Of a stretch of DNA of 64,000 nucleotides, positions 21,989 through 31,889 are shown piece by piece. The notes under the pieces are model-generated. The model saw only the letters and a program-made list of their open reading frames with translations, searched no databases and was not told the origin of the DNA. Location of the stretch: assembly GCF_003718735.1 (NCBI RefSeq), contig NZ_CP033460.1, positions 1,240,001-1,304,000 on the forward strand. Reading direction: 5' to 3'. Each line of letters opens with the position of its first letter. Position 1 is the stretch's first letter. Source of the DNA: Staphylococcus debuckii. Its GTDB lineage: Bacteria; Bacillota; Bacilli; Staphylococcales; Staphylococcaceae. The translations under genes were made by a program, and so were the position numbers.

Positions 21989-23101
21989 ATGAAAGCAATT
22001 GCTGTAACAGGTGCAAATGGTTTTGTAGGTAAAAATTTAGTAGCAGATTTAAATTTAAATGATGATTATAAAGTGTTGCCGATTACGAAAGCAACGCCTT
22101 TGCAAGAACGTGACCAATATTTAAAACAAGCTGATTTTATTGTGCATCTTGCGGGCGTCAATCGTACTGAAGATGACACTGAGTATACTCAAGGCAATGT
22201 GTATCTTTTACAAGAGTTATTAGGAGTGATTCAAGAAAATCCTAAGCATCCGACTATTCTTCTTTCATCTTCAATTCATGCTGCAAATGATACACCTTAT
22301 GGCAGAAGTAAATTAGAAGCTGAAGAAGTGTTGGAAAAATTTGCTGAGGATAATGAGAATGAAATCTTGATTTACCGTTTCCCTAATTTATTTGGTAAAT
22401 GGTGTAATCCGGACTATAACTCAGTAGTAGCAACATTTTGTTATCATATTTCCAGAAATGCTGAAGTAAGTGTTCACGATTCAAATGTCCAATTAACACT
22501 GAATTATATTGATGATGTCGTAGCTGAGATTGAACGTGCGATTAAAGGAAATCCTACTTTATTAGATAACAAGCCGACTGTTCCGAACGTTTTACGAATC
22601 ACTGTCGGAAATCTAGTGAAGAAAATTAAAGCATTTAAACAATCTCGAGAAAATCTAACTGTGCCGCATCTCGCTGATCCACTTGAAAAAGCTTTATACA
22701 GTACGTATTTAAGTTATTTACCTGAAGATGACTTCAGCTATATGCTTCCGATGCACACAGATGATAGAGGCAGCTTTACAGAATTTATTAAGACAGTTGA
22801 CCACGGCCAGGTCTCTATTAACGTTTCTAAACCAGGCGTTACTAAAGGCAACCATTGGCATCACACTAAGGTTGAAAAATTCTTAGTCGTATCAGGAAAA
22901 GGAGTAATCCGCTTCAGAAACATCAGAAGTAATGAGATTATCGAATACTTTGTAACGGGCACACAATTAGAAGTTGTAGACGTACCAGTAGGTTACACAC
23001 ATAATATTGAAAACTTAGGTGACAGTGATTTGATTACAGTAATGTGGGCTAACGAACCATTTAATCCTGCCAATCCTGACACTTACGCTTTAGAGGTCTA
23101 A
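21989..23101 (+). CDS. capF: UDP-2-acetamido-2,6-dideoxy-hexulose reductase/epimerase
   Basis: Second enzyme of the UDP-L-FucNAc path. It has 370 residues with two domains: an N-terminal short-chain reductase (TGANGFVGKN; S..YGRSK) and a C-terminal cupin (about 255-370) with the metal site in KGNHWHHTKVEKF. Together they epimerise C3 and reduce C4. The ATG at 21989 follows ATAGGTGA; an in-frame GTG at 21980 overlaps that site. Two bases separate it from capG. Confidence 0.96.
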   Translation: MKAIAVTGANGFVGKNLVADLNLNDDYKVLPITKATPLQERDQYLKQADFIVHLAGVNRTEDDTEYTQGNVYLLQELLGVIQENPKHPTILLSSSIHAANDTPYGRSKLEAEEVLEKFAEDNENEILIYRFPNLFGKWCNPDYNSVVATFCYHISRNAEVSVHDSNVQLTLNYIDDVVAEIERAIKGNPTLLDNKPTVPNVLRITVGNLVKKIKAFKQSRENLTVPHLADPLEKALYSTYLSYLPEDDFSYMLPMHTDDRGSFTEFIKTVDHGQVSINVSKPGVTKGNHWHHTKVEKFLVVSGKGVIRFRNIRSNEIIEYFVTGTQLEVVDVPVGYTHNIENLGDSDLITVMWANEPFNPANPDTYALEV

Positions 23102-23103
23102 TT

Positions 23104-24228
23104 ATGAGCAAATTAAAATTAATGACTATTGTTGGAACAAGACCAGAAATTATCCGTTTGTCTGCAACGATTAAAGCCTGTGACCAATATTTCAATCAAG
23201 TCTTAGTGCATACCGGACAAAACTATGATTACACGTTAAACGAAGTTTTTTTCGAAGAGCTAGAGCTGCGTGAGCCAGACTACTTTTTAGAAGCGGTCGG
23301 CAAAGATTTAGGTGAGACAATGGGTAATATTATTTCTAAATCTTATGAAGTATTAGCTAAAGAGAGACCAGACGCATTATTGATTCTTGGTGATACAAAC
23401 AGCTGTTTATCTGCAGTAGCGGCCAAACGTTTAAAGATTCCCGTGTTTCATATGGAAGCGGGAAATCGCTGCTTTGATCAGAATGTACCTGAAGAAATCA
23501 ATCGTAAAATCGTGGATCATGTCAGCGATGTGAATTTGCCTTATACCGAACACAGTCGCAGATATTTACTAGATGAAGGGTTTAAAAAAGAAAATATTTT
23601 CGTAACAGGTTCACCGATGCGTCAAGTTCTAGAAGAATATCAAGAAAAAATTAATCACAGCAAAATATTATCTGAATTGGAATTAGAACCTCAACGTTAT
23701 ATTTTAGTTTCTGCACATCGTGAGGAAAATATTGATAATGAAAAGAATTTTAATTCTCTAATGCAAGCAATAAACAACATCGCAGAGCGGTACCAATTAC
23801 CGGTAATTTATTCGACACATCCGCGTAGCTGGAAGAAAATCGAAGAACGTCAATTTAAATTCCATCCGCTAGTGAAACAACTTAAACCATTTGGATTCTT
23901 CGATTATAACTATTTGCAGAAGAATGCATTTGTGGTGCTTTCTGATAGCGGTACATTATCTGAAGAATCTTCTATTTTAAAATTTCCTGGTGTGTTAATT
24001 AGAACTTCAACAGAACGCCCGGAAGTCTTAGATAAAGGAACAGTGGTGGTCGGAGGTATTACCTTTGAAACCATTACACAATCGGTGGAACTTGCCCGTC
24101 ACATGCAAGATAATAACGAACCTTATGTAGGTGCGCTTGATTATAAAGATACAAATGTAGCACAAAAAGTCGTTAAAATCATTCAAAGCTATACAGATAT
24201 TATTAATAGAAATACATGGAGAAAGTAA
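23104..24228 (+). CDS. capG: UDP-N-acetylglucosamine 2-epimerase-type enzyme, CapG
   Basis: Last step giving UDP-L-FucNAc by C2 epimerisation. It has 374 residues of the WecB/CapG fold. Visible motifs are GTRPEIIRL, HTGQNYDY, GDTNS, HMEAGNRCFDQ with EEINR, SAHREEN and SDSGTLSEES. AGAGGTC precedes the ATG. Placement after capE and capF argues for the FucNAc path over ManNAc synthesis. Confidence 0.94.
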   Translation: MSKLKLMTIVGTRPEIIRLSATIKACDQYFNQVLVHTGQNYDYTLNEVFFEELELREPDYFLEAVGKDLGETMGNIISKSYEVLAKERPDALLILGDTNSCLSAVAAKRLKIPVFHMEAGNRCFDQNVPEEINRKIVDHVSDVNLPYTEHSRRYLLDEGFKKENIFVTGSPMRQVLEEYQEKINHSKILSELELEPQRYILVSAHREENIDNEKNFNSLMQAINNIAERYQLPVIYSTHPRSWKKIEERQFKFHPLVKQLKPFGFFDYNYLQKNAFVVLSDSGTLSEESSILKFPGVLIRTSTERPEVLDKGTVVVGGITFETITQSVELARHMQDNNEPYVGALDYKDTNVAQKVVKIIQSYTDIINRNTWRK

Positions 24229-24235
24229 GCTGCTT

Positions 24236-25522
24236 ATGAAGATAAAAGTTAGGCTATTAACATCAATTCTAGAATATTCATTAATTGTAGCGATTTTTAT
24301 TTTGAGTCTAATCAATAATTATTTACTTATCTTTAGTTTGCTTTTAGGAACATTTTATATTTTCAAAGGTAGAATAGGTTTCCTAAAACTAACCACCCTC
24401 ATTACTATTCGTTATCTGATATCACCTGCGCTTGATCATAGCACATTGCCAACTGTGATGGTGGGTTATAAATTCGGAGTGCTCTTTATCTTTGGAAGTT
24501 TGATTGTGATATATTTTCGTAAAAAAATATTACAGAATAAAATATTGACGAATTTTATTTTTGTAACGATGACGGTTTGGGTCTTGTATATTATTTTCGG
24601 TGTTTCTCATTTGAACTCAATAATTTTAATTTTAGGTAAGAGTTTCGCCTATTTTTATACACTTATTATTATTGTGGCAGTGCTAGGTATAACAAACGAA
24701 ATAAAACGCTTTATGATTTGGTTTTCGTTTATTTTAAGTTTCGTAATTTTAGGTTCTTTAATTTATATACGTCACCCTATAGGTTATTTACTAAATGGTT
24801 TTTCTTTTCAAGGAATATTAAATCATCCTAATTTATTCGGAGTATTTATGACGCTCGCTTTAACTTTAATAGTCGTCAACTTATTTAAATTCAAGCAATA
24901 TAAACTATTTTATATCTTTATATTGATAATTGGAATTACGGAATTATTCTTATCAAATTCCAGAACTGCAGTATTGGCATTACTGTTATCTTTAGGTGTA
25001 ATGTTCATTATTTCCCGTATCAGTCTAGGCAAGAAATTATTGTTATTCACAATAGCTTTACTGGGAAGTTTTATTATTTTAGTAGTACCAAACATAAATG
25101 AGTATGTATTAGGGTTTATTCAGAAAGGGCAATCGAGCAGCCAAGTATTATATTCTAGATATATTCAAATTGATTATGTGAAATGGGGATTGGAACATGC
25201 ACCATTTTTCGGTTCTGGTTTTGGTGTGCCTTTAAATAACAGTAGTTTAGCTTTGGCATCTACAACCTTTGAAGCAGGGAATCTCTTATTTGGATTAATT
25301 ATTTACACTGGAATTATCGGAACGTTAATATACTTATTTTATTTAATATATGTAGGTACATTATCTTTTAAAAAATCAGGCATCGCTTTTACACTTTTTG
25401 TAGCCACACTTTTTGTAAATATTGGTGAAATGATTATGTTTAGTCCTAATAGCTTAGGTATTATGTGCTATATCTTTTGGGGGATTTTCTTAAAAGAAGG
25501 GATGACTCAATATGAACAATAA
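24236..25522 (+). CDS. wzy: Capsular polysaccharide polymerase, Wzy-like membrane protein
   Basis: 428 residues, almost wholly hydrophobic, with about 11-12 predicted membrane helices. A larger outer loop (about residues 290-345) contains GSGFG, and NHPNLFG with SNSRTAV are typical of O-antigen ligase/polymerase proteins. Wzy joins lipid-linked repeat units on the outer face. The sequence is poorly conserved in this family, so the assignment rests on topology and on position between the sugar-nucleotide genes and the flippase. GGAG precedes the ATG. It overlaps the next gene by 11 bases. Codon use is more AT-rich than in capE-G. Confidence 0.75.
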   Translation: MKIKVRLLTSILEYSLIVAIFILSLINNYLLIFSLLLGTFYIFKGRIGFLKLTTLITIRYLISPALDHSTLPTVMVGYKFGVLFIFGSLIVIYFRKKILQNKILTNFIFVTMTVWVLYIIFGVSHLNSIILILGKSFAYFYTLIIIVAVLGITNEIKRFMIWFSFILSFVILGSLIYIRHPIGYLLNGFSFQGILNHPNLFGVFMTLALTLIVVNLFKFKQYKLFYIFILIIGITELFLSNSRTAVLALLLSLGVMFIISRISLGKKLLLFTIALLGSFIILVVPNINEYVLGFIQKGQSSSQVLYSRYIQIDYVKWGLEHAPFFGSGFGVPLNNSSLALASTTFEAGNLLFGLIIYTGIIGTLIYLFYLIYVGTLSFKKSGIAFTLFVATLFVNIGEMIMFSPNSLGIMCYIFWGIFLKEGMTQYEQ

Positions 25523-26810
25523 ATATCGTTTGAATGTAATATTATCTGCAGTTTTTACAATTGCAGCATTAATTGCTAATTTTTTATTGTATCGTTCATC
25601 TCATTACTTTTTGAAAAATGAACAATTATATGGCGTTTGGCTGGTTATTTTATCTATTATTTCTTGGTTTTATATCTTAGATTTCGGTATTTCTAATTCA
25701 TTGAGAAATAAATTGACAGAAGCGATTAAATTAAATGATCGCCCTCTGCAACAACGCTTAATCGCAACAAGTTATTTGATAATGCTGATACCGACTGTAG
25801 TTTTAATCGGAGTAGGGCTATGTGTCAATTATTTTGTTAATTGGGCAGAGTTATTGAATGCAACACATCACCAATTTGAAATTAATGTAATGGTGAAAAT
25901 TGCTTTTGTCCTATTTCCTATAATTTTCTATCTGAATACGATTACTTATATTTATCATGCGTTCTTTAAATCTTATATAGTAAATGCGATTCAATTCTTT
26001 AATTTATTTATCAGCAGTGTCGTCATATTCTTTTTAGCACCTTCTTTTGAAGGAAATTTAATTATTATGGCGCTTGCTTATTTTGCGATTAATATTTTGG
26101 TTTATCTGATATTTACTTGGGATTTTATTCGGAAGTCTCATTTTAATATAGTTTCTATAAAATATTTCGATAAATCATTGATTAAAGATTTGCTTTCAAT
26201 GGGAATTGCGTTCTTTTTATTAGACATTGCTAGTTTGTTTCTATTGAATTCAGGACCTATACTGATCAGTTACTTTTTTAATCCAGAATATTCGGTAGTG
26301 TTTCAGTTACCTTATAAGCTGTTGAGTATATTCCTAACAGTTTCAACTATTTTCTTGTCACCTTTATGGACACTCGTGATTAATTACTACGTAGCTAATG
26401 ATTTGAAATCTATTCAGAGTATCAATAAAAAGATTGCTGTGTATTTATGTGGGTTAATTATTATAATCTTAATTTCTACTTTATTTATTAATGAAGGAAT
26501 TTACTTATGGATTGGACATAATTATCATATTAAGATCACAACTATTTTACTTATTGCATTTATAGTAATACTATCCATTATTGCGCATACATATAAAACT
26601 TTATTGAATGCTATAAGTAAGATTTATATTCAAGTTGTATTTTATGGATTGTCATTAATCATAACTCTAAGTTGCATGAAAATATTCTTAATTGATCATG
26701 ATGGGAATCTCGAAGCATTTTTATGGTCTTTAATTATAGGTATGCTCTTTTCAAGCGTTATGCTGCCTGTGGTTTATTATAGATTTCTGCATAAAATGAA
26801 AGGACAGTGA
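25512..26810 (+). CDS. wzx: Polysaccharide repeat-unit flippase, Wzx-like (MOP superfamily)
   Basis: 432 residues with about 12-14 membrane helices across the whole length. The N-terminus shows the Wzx/MATE-like FGISNSLRNKL motif after the second helix. By context it flips undecaprenyl-linked oligosaccharide across the membrane for Wzy. It is translationally coupled to the polymerase before it (11-base overlap) and to the glycosyltransferase after it (GTGA overlap). AT-rich composition suggests acquisition with its neighbours. Confidence 0.8.
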   Translation: MNNKYRLNVILSAVFTIAALIANFLLYRSSHYFLKNEQLYGVWLVILSIISWFYILDFGISNSLRNKLTEAIKLNDRPLQQRLIATSYLIMLIPTVVLIGVGLCVNYFVNWAELLNATHHQFEINVMVKIAFVLFPIIFYLNTITYIYHAFFKSYIVNAIQFFNLFISSVVIFFLAPSFEGNLIIMALAYFAINILVYLIFTWDFIRKSHFNIVSIKYFDKSLIKDLLSMGIAFFLLDIASLFLLNSGPILISYFFNPEYSVVFQLPYKLLSIFLTVSTIFLSPLWTLVINYYVANDLKSIQSINKKIAVYLCGLIIIILISTLFINEGIYLWIGHNYHIKITTILLIAFIVILSIIAHTYKTLLNAISKIYIQVVFYGLSLIITLSCMKIFLIDHDGNLEAFLWSLIIGMLFSSVMLPVVYYRFLHKMKGQ

Positions 26811-27850
26811 TTATTATAAAAATTTTAGTATTAGATTATGCCAGTGATAAAGGCGGCGCTAATAGAATTTCTAAATATATAAATGATGAAATGCTTAACG
26901 ATACTAAAAATCATTGGTTGCTCATTACTAGTGTTTTTCAGCCGATTGAAAATAGCAGAGTAAAGAATATCAGTGTGCCTTGGATTAAAAAGAGTTTGTT
27001 GAGTCGTTTATGGTTTGAAAAAGTTATTCTACCTCAAATAATTAAAAACTTCGGGCCGGATGTAGTTTTTTCGTTGCAAAATTTAAAAACAAAGGCATTT
27101 AAAGGTTCGCAAGTTGTTTATTTGCATCAGTCACTGCCTTTCGTCAATTATCCATTAAAGAGCAAGTTTAATGGAATTGCAAAGTTAAAAATAAAACTAT
27201 TAAGCCGATTAATTAAAAAAGATGTAAAAACTACTGATTTAATACTTGTGCAAACACAATTTATGCTTGATCAAGTGAAAAAATATAATAAAAATGTAGT
27301 GCAAGTTATGCCGAAGTTATTTAATCATCATAGCGATACTACTCATAAAGCGAATGATTTTATTTACCCAACAAGCGCTCAGAATTATAAACGATTTGAC
27401 TTAGTTGAACAAATTGCAGAAATGATTAAAAAGAAGCAACTGAAAATGCGCATTTTATTAACTTTAGAAGGCAATGAGAATAAAAATTTAGTGCGCTTAA
27501 AACAAAAGACTAGTGCAGAAAAATTACCAATTGAGTTTATTGGTTATCAAGATCAGAAGCAATTAAAAGAATTATATAAAACACATAATTTGTTATTCAC
27601 TTCTGAAATTGAAAGCTTAGGATTACCTTTAATCGAAGCGATGCATTTTGGATGTAAGATTTTGGCTTATGATATCCCTGTAACTAGAGAAGTATTAGGT
27701 GATTACCCGTACAAAGTATTGTTTCAATCTGAAGATATAGAAAATAGCATGCAAGTATTTTATAAAGGTTTAACAACGCCTAGTAAAGGGCATGATATAG
27801 AACCAACGTCACTACTGAAAGTACTTAGAGAAAATCATCTTATAGATTAA
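26807..27850 (+). CDS. Glycosyltransferase, GT-B fold (GT4-like)
   Basis: 347 residues. The C-terminal donor domain shows the family signature ESLGLPLIEAMHFGCKI (E-x7-E), and the N-terminal domain starts ILVLDYASDKGGANR. It is a retaining glycosyltransferase that should add one sugar to the lipid-linked repeat unit at the inner membrane face. The GTG start overlaps the flippase stop (GTGA) with AAAGGA upstream. Donor and linkage cannot be read from the sequence. Confidence 0.8.
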   Translation: MIIIKILVLDYASDKGGANRISKYINDEMLNDTKNHWLLITSVFQPIENSRVKNISVPWIKKSLLSRLWFEKVILPQIIKNFGPDVVFSLQNLKTKAFKGSQVVYLHQSLPFVNYPLKSKFNGIAKLKIKLLSRLIKKDVKTTDLILVQTQFMLDQVKKYNKNVVQVMPKLFNHHSDTTHKANDFIYPTSAQNYKRFDLVEQIAEMIKKKQLKMRILLTLEGNENKNLVRLKQKTSAEKLPIEFIGYQDQKQLKELYKTHNLLFTSEIESLGLPLIEAMHFGCKILAYDIPVTREVLGDYPYKVLFQSEDIENSMQVFYKGLTTPSKGHDIEPTSLLKVLRENHLID

Positions 27851-27866
27851 CAACGGAGTTTAGCTT

Positions 27867-29057
27867 ATGACAAAACAAAATATTTTATTTATTACGCAAT
27901 ACTATGAGCCAGAACCATTTATCATTTCTGAAGTAGCAGAAAGTTTGGTGGCTCAAGGCAACAATGTAACAGTTCTAACAGGATTACCGAATTATCCAGA
28001 AGGCAAAGTTTATCCAGGGTATCATGCAGGCCATTTTTCCGAACAGGGAATACAACTTATCAGATTGAAAATCAGACCAAGAAAGCAAGGTAAAGTTAAT
28101 TTATTCTTGAACTACTTATCCTACGCTTTCCAAGCTTCTAGAAAAGTTTTAACTTTTGGCAATGAATTTGATGTAGTATATGTATATCAATTGTCTCCAA
28201 TATTACTCGCTATTCCAGGAATTATTTATAAATCAATACATAAAAAGAAATTAGTGTTGTATTGTTTGGATTTATGGCCGCAAAGCTTAATTTCAGGAGG
28301 AATCAAGCCGGGTTCTTTTGTCTATAATTGTTTCTTAGGTATTAGCCGTTATATTTATAGAAGGGCAGATATCGTTCAAATCAGCAGTAAGTCTTTCGAA
28401 AAATATTTTAAGAAAGAAATTAAAAAGGTGAAAGTACTGAGATATCAACCGCAATTTGCGGACGATTATTTCCTGCAATCTTTGCCAGATGAAAAGGTAG
28501 AGGAAGATAAAACGCATACTCATATTTTGTTTGCTGGAAATATCGGACATTTGCAGTCACTAGAAACGTGGATAGAAGCGGTCGCATTACTAAAAGATTC
28601 TAACTTAATTCTTGATGTGGTAGGCGACGGCTCTCATTTTGAAGCGATTAAAGAAAAAGTACAAAAATATCATTTAAATGATAAAGTAATCTTACATGGA
28701 AGAAAACCGAAAAGTGAAATGCCGATATATTATCAACAAGCAGATGCACTGGCTGTGTCATTGATAAATGATGAAGTAATTTCTTATACATTGCCGGGTA
28801 AAGTTCAAACTTATATGGCAAGTAAAAAACCAATTATAGCATCTATAAATGGTGAAGCTGCAGATATCATCAGAACAGCTGAATGTGGTTTGGTTAGTCC
28901 GGCAGAAAACGCGGAATTATTAGCGGAAAATATGAGAAAATTTATAGAAATCAGTCAAGCGGATAAAGACAGAATGGCAGATAATGGAGTCGACTATTAT
29001 TTGAAACATTTCACTAAAGCAGATTTTGTACGTAGATTAATAGAAGATTTGCAATAG
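27867..29057 (+). CDS. Glycosyltransferase, WbuB/CapL-like (probable FucNAc transferase)
   Basis: 396 residues, GT-B fold, GT4 family. The N-terminus ITQYYEPEPFIISEVAE and the LYCLDLWPQSL motif are typical of WbuB-type FucNAc transferases; the C-terminal donor domain has LPGKVQTYMASKKPI. It resembles S. aureus CapL, which transfers FucNAc, and the operon makes UDP-FucNAc. The specific donor is inference. It is the last gene of the capsule operon and ends just before the shared hairpin at 29057-29093. CGGAG precedes the ATG. Confidence 0.8.
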   Translation: MTKQNILFITQYYEPEPFIISEVAESLVAQGNNVTVLTGLPNYPEGKVYPGYHAGHFSEQGIQLIRLKIRPRKQGKVNLFLNYLSYAFQASRKVLTFGNEFDVVYVYQLSPILLAIPGIIYKSIHKKKLVLYCLDLWPQSLISGGIKPGSFVYNCFLGISRYIYRRADIVQISSKSFEKYFKKEIKKVKVLRYQPQFADDYFLQSLPDEKVEEDKTHTHILFAGNIGHLQSLETWIEAVALLKDSNLILDVVGDGSHFEAIKEKVQKYHLNDKVILHGRKPKSEMPIYYQQADALAVSLINDEVISYTLPGKVQTYMASKKPIIASINGEAADIIRTAECGLVSPAENAELLAENMRKFIEISQADKDRMADNGVDYYLKHFTKADFVRRLIEDLQ

Positions 29058-29093
29058 AAAAACGGGGTTGGAACAAACATGTTCCAATCCCGT
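29057..29093 (-). terminator. Terminator of rqcH, shared by convergent capsule operon
   Basis: A perfect 14-bp stem at 29062-29075 and 29080-29093. The U run TTTTT follows only on the minus strand, so it best terminates rqcH, whose stop is 3 bases away. It also sits 5 bases after the capsule operon and may stop that transcript less efficiently. Confidence 0.85.
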
Positions 29094-29095
29094 TG

Positions 29096-30805
29096 TTATG
29101 CTTTCTGAGCATTATTTTTCATCTCTTGAATTTTATCGTAATCCGGTGTTGCGTACAATGTTTTTTGATTATCATAAGTTACAAAACCAGGTTTTGCACC
29201 TGAAGGTTTATGCACATTACGGATTTCAGTATAATCTACCGGAACTTGTGCAGAATTACCTGCTTTCGAGAAGTAGGCGGATAACATAGCCGCTTCTTCC
29301 ACTGTCGTTTCACTCGGTTCATCTGCAAAAATCACCACATGTGAACCCGGAATGTCTTTTGTATGGAACCACAAATAACCCTTTCGCGCTTTCTTATTCG
29401 TCAGATAATCATTCTGTTTATTATTCTTACCAACATAAATTAAATCGCCATCTGAAGATAAATAGGTCTGCAATTGAATTTGCGGCTGTTTCTTTTTCTT
29501 GCGGTTCTGACGTTGTTTCATGAACCCTTGTTCGGCCAACTCTTCGCGGATTTCGTCAATATCTTCAACAGTGATATGCGTCAACTGCTGTTCGATAGAC
29601 TCAAAATAGTCAATATTTTCTTCAGTCAATTGAATTTGTCGTTCCAATTCATGTTCGCGCGTTTTTAAACGATTATACTGTTTGTAATAGTACTGCGCAT
29701 TTACAGAAGGAGATTTCGTTGGATCTAAAGGAATCGTCACTTCTTCGCCTGTATAATAATTTTGCGTAGTCAGTGACTCGTCACCTTGTTGAATACGGTA
29801 AATATTCGCTGTAATGAGCTCGCCGTACAATTGTTCTGTTTCTTTAGATTGCGTACCTTCATATTCAGCATGCAATTTCGTCAGCTTATTACGGCTTTTC
29901 TGTAATTGTTGCTGCACAAATTTAACTAAATCATTCGCACGCTGTTTCACACGTTCGCGTTCGCCACGAGCATCATAGAAACGATCTAGCAGCTCATCTA
30001 GGGAGTCGTACACAACACTGTCATCGTCAAATTGTTTTAAGCGCATGAAATAGAAGTCTTCTTTTCCGGTTTCGTGATTTTTATGAAAAATCGGTACAGG
30101 CTCTAATTTGGTTTCTGCCATGACTTCGTCGTAAGCAGCCGGCAAGGTTTCAGAAGTCATAAACTGACGGCGCTCGGTAATCTCTTTAGTAATCAGTGGG
30201 CTGAACCCTTCAAAGTTTTGTAATAATTGCCGCGCCACATTTCCTTGGTTGAAATCAATGTATTTGAGCACTTCTTGCCCTGTGACTTCATAAGGATTCA
30301 TTTTATTTTGAGTAGGCGGCGCCTCGTATTTGAAACCAGGCATCACCGTACGATACTGATTCGTATTCGGAGTCAGATGCTTGAATCCTTCTATAATCTT
30401 GCGTTCATTATCAACTAAGATTAAATTACTATGTTTACCCATGATTTCTAAGATAACAGTACGATAAATTTTATCGCCGAGTTCATCCGTACTTTGAATA
30501 TCAATTTCAATATGTCTGTCATTGCCGATTTGGCGGACGTCTTGAATAATCCCTCCATCTAAATGTTTGCGGAAGACGCGCGTAAACATCGGCGGTTCAA
30601 AGGGATTATTATATTTCTTATGAGTAATGTGCATACGTGAAAAATTGGAATGGATGGAAAGTAATAATTGATGGTTCTTTCGGTTCTGACGTACAACCAT
30701 AATAATGGTATCATTATCAGGCTGATTGATTTTATGAATGCGTCCACCTTTTAGGAACTGAAGTTCTTCAACCATCTTTCTAGTAAAAAGGCCATCATAA
30801 GCCAT
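29096..30805 (-). CDS. rqcH: Ribosome quality control protein RqcH (NFACT family)
   Basis: Binds stalled 50S-peptidyl-tRNA and recruits tRNA-Ala to add C-terminal alanine tails. It has 569 residues: NFACT-N with the conserved Asn-Asp-Arg at residues 95-97 (GNDRHIEID) needed for tRNA handling, helix-hairpin-helix, two coiled-coil arms (about 275-330 and 370-430) and NFACT-R (about 445-560, FHTKDIPGSHVVIF). Formerly called fibronectin-binding protein FbpA/YloA. The start MAYDGLF at 30805 gives better spacing from AAAGGTGG than the ATG at 30811. It is transcribed against the capsule operon and divergently from gmk. Confidence 0.94.
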   Translation of the reverse strand: MAYDGLFTRKMVEELQFLKGGRIHKINQPDNDTIIMVVRQNRKNHQLLLSIHSNFSRMHITHKKYNNPFEPPMFTRVFRKHLDGGIIQDVRQIGNDRHIEIDIQSTDELGDKIYRTVILEIMGKHSNLILVDNERKIIEGFKHLTPNTNQYRTVMPGFKYEAPPTQNKMNPYEVTGQEVLKYIDFNQGNVARQLLQNFEGFSPLITKEITERRQFMTSETLPAAYDEVMAETKLEPVPIFHKNHETGKEDFYFMRLKQFDDDSVVYDSLDELLDRFYDARGERERVKQRANDLVKFVQQQLQKSRNKLTKLHAEYEGTQSKETEQLYGELITANIYRIQQGDESLTTQNYYTGEEVTIPLDPTKSPSVNAQYYYKQYNRLKTREHELERQIQLTEENIDYFESIEQQLTHITVEDIDEIREELAEQGFMKQRQNRKKKKQPQIQLQTYLSSDGDLIYVGKNNKQNDYLTNKKARKGYLWFHTKDIPGSHVVIFADEPSETTVEEAAMLSAYFSKAGNSAQVPVDYTEIRNVHKPSGAKPGFVTYDNQKTLYATPDYDKIQEMKNNAQKA

Positions 30806-30904
30806 TGTCATCAGCCACCTTTAATAGTTTCGTTGTACTTAATACGTTCTTATTATTGTATCATGCGAAGTAAGAGTTGACACGTACAGGGCTTGTACAG
30901 AATT

Positions 30905-30934
30905 TTGCATGTGGCATCTATACAACTTTATAAT
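30905..30934 (+). promoter_or_regulatory. Candidate promoter of gmk-rpoZ
   Basis: TTGCAT (30905-30910), an 18-base spacer, then a perfect TATAAT (30929-30934), about 50 bases before gmk. A further TTGACA at 30877-30882 has no good partner. Confidence 0.6.
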
Positions 30935-30982
30935 AGATATGGTATCATTATATAATACAACAATAGCTTAGAGAGGTCGTAA

Positions 30983-31608
<626 letters not shown>

Positions 31609-31609
<1 letters not shown>

Positions 31610-31839
31610 TGTTATACCCACCGCTTAACCAACTGACTTCAAAAGTAAGTTCAAAATATTTAATCGCTACAGTGGCAGCCAAACGCGCACGTGAATTATA
31701 CGACAAACCAGACACAGCACTTTTAGAAAAGTACCATTCAGTGAAAACTGTAGGTAAAGCTTTAGAAGAAATTGCTGATGGCAAAATCACTCCAATTGAA
31801 CCAGAATTGAATGAAGGCGAATTTGAAACTAAAGACTGA
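31609..31839 (+). CDS. rpoZ: RNA polymerase omega subunit
   Basis: A small subunit that stabilises beta-prime during polymerase assembly. It has 76 residues, with the conserved SKYLIATVAAKRARELY helix and the downstream KTVGKALEEI segment. Start and stop overlap with gmk indicates coupling. A bidirectional terminator follows. Confidence 0.96.
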
Positions 31840-31850
31840 TAGCTTTAAAA

Positions 31851-31889
31851 ATACCGTAAAAGTTGGCATTTGACTTTTACGGTATTTTT
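31851..31889. terminator. Bidirectional terminator between rpoZ and the thioredoxin-like gene
   Basis: A perfect stem ATACCGTAAAAGT / ACTTTTACGGTAT, with T runs on both strands, serves the two convergent genes. Confidence 0.92.
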
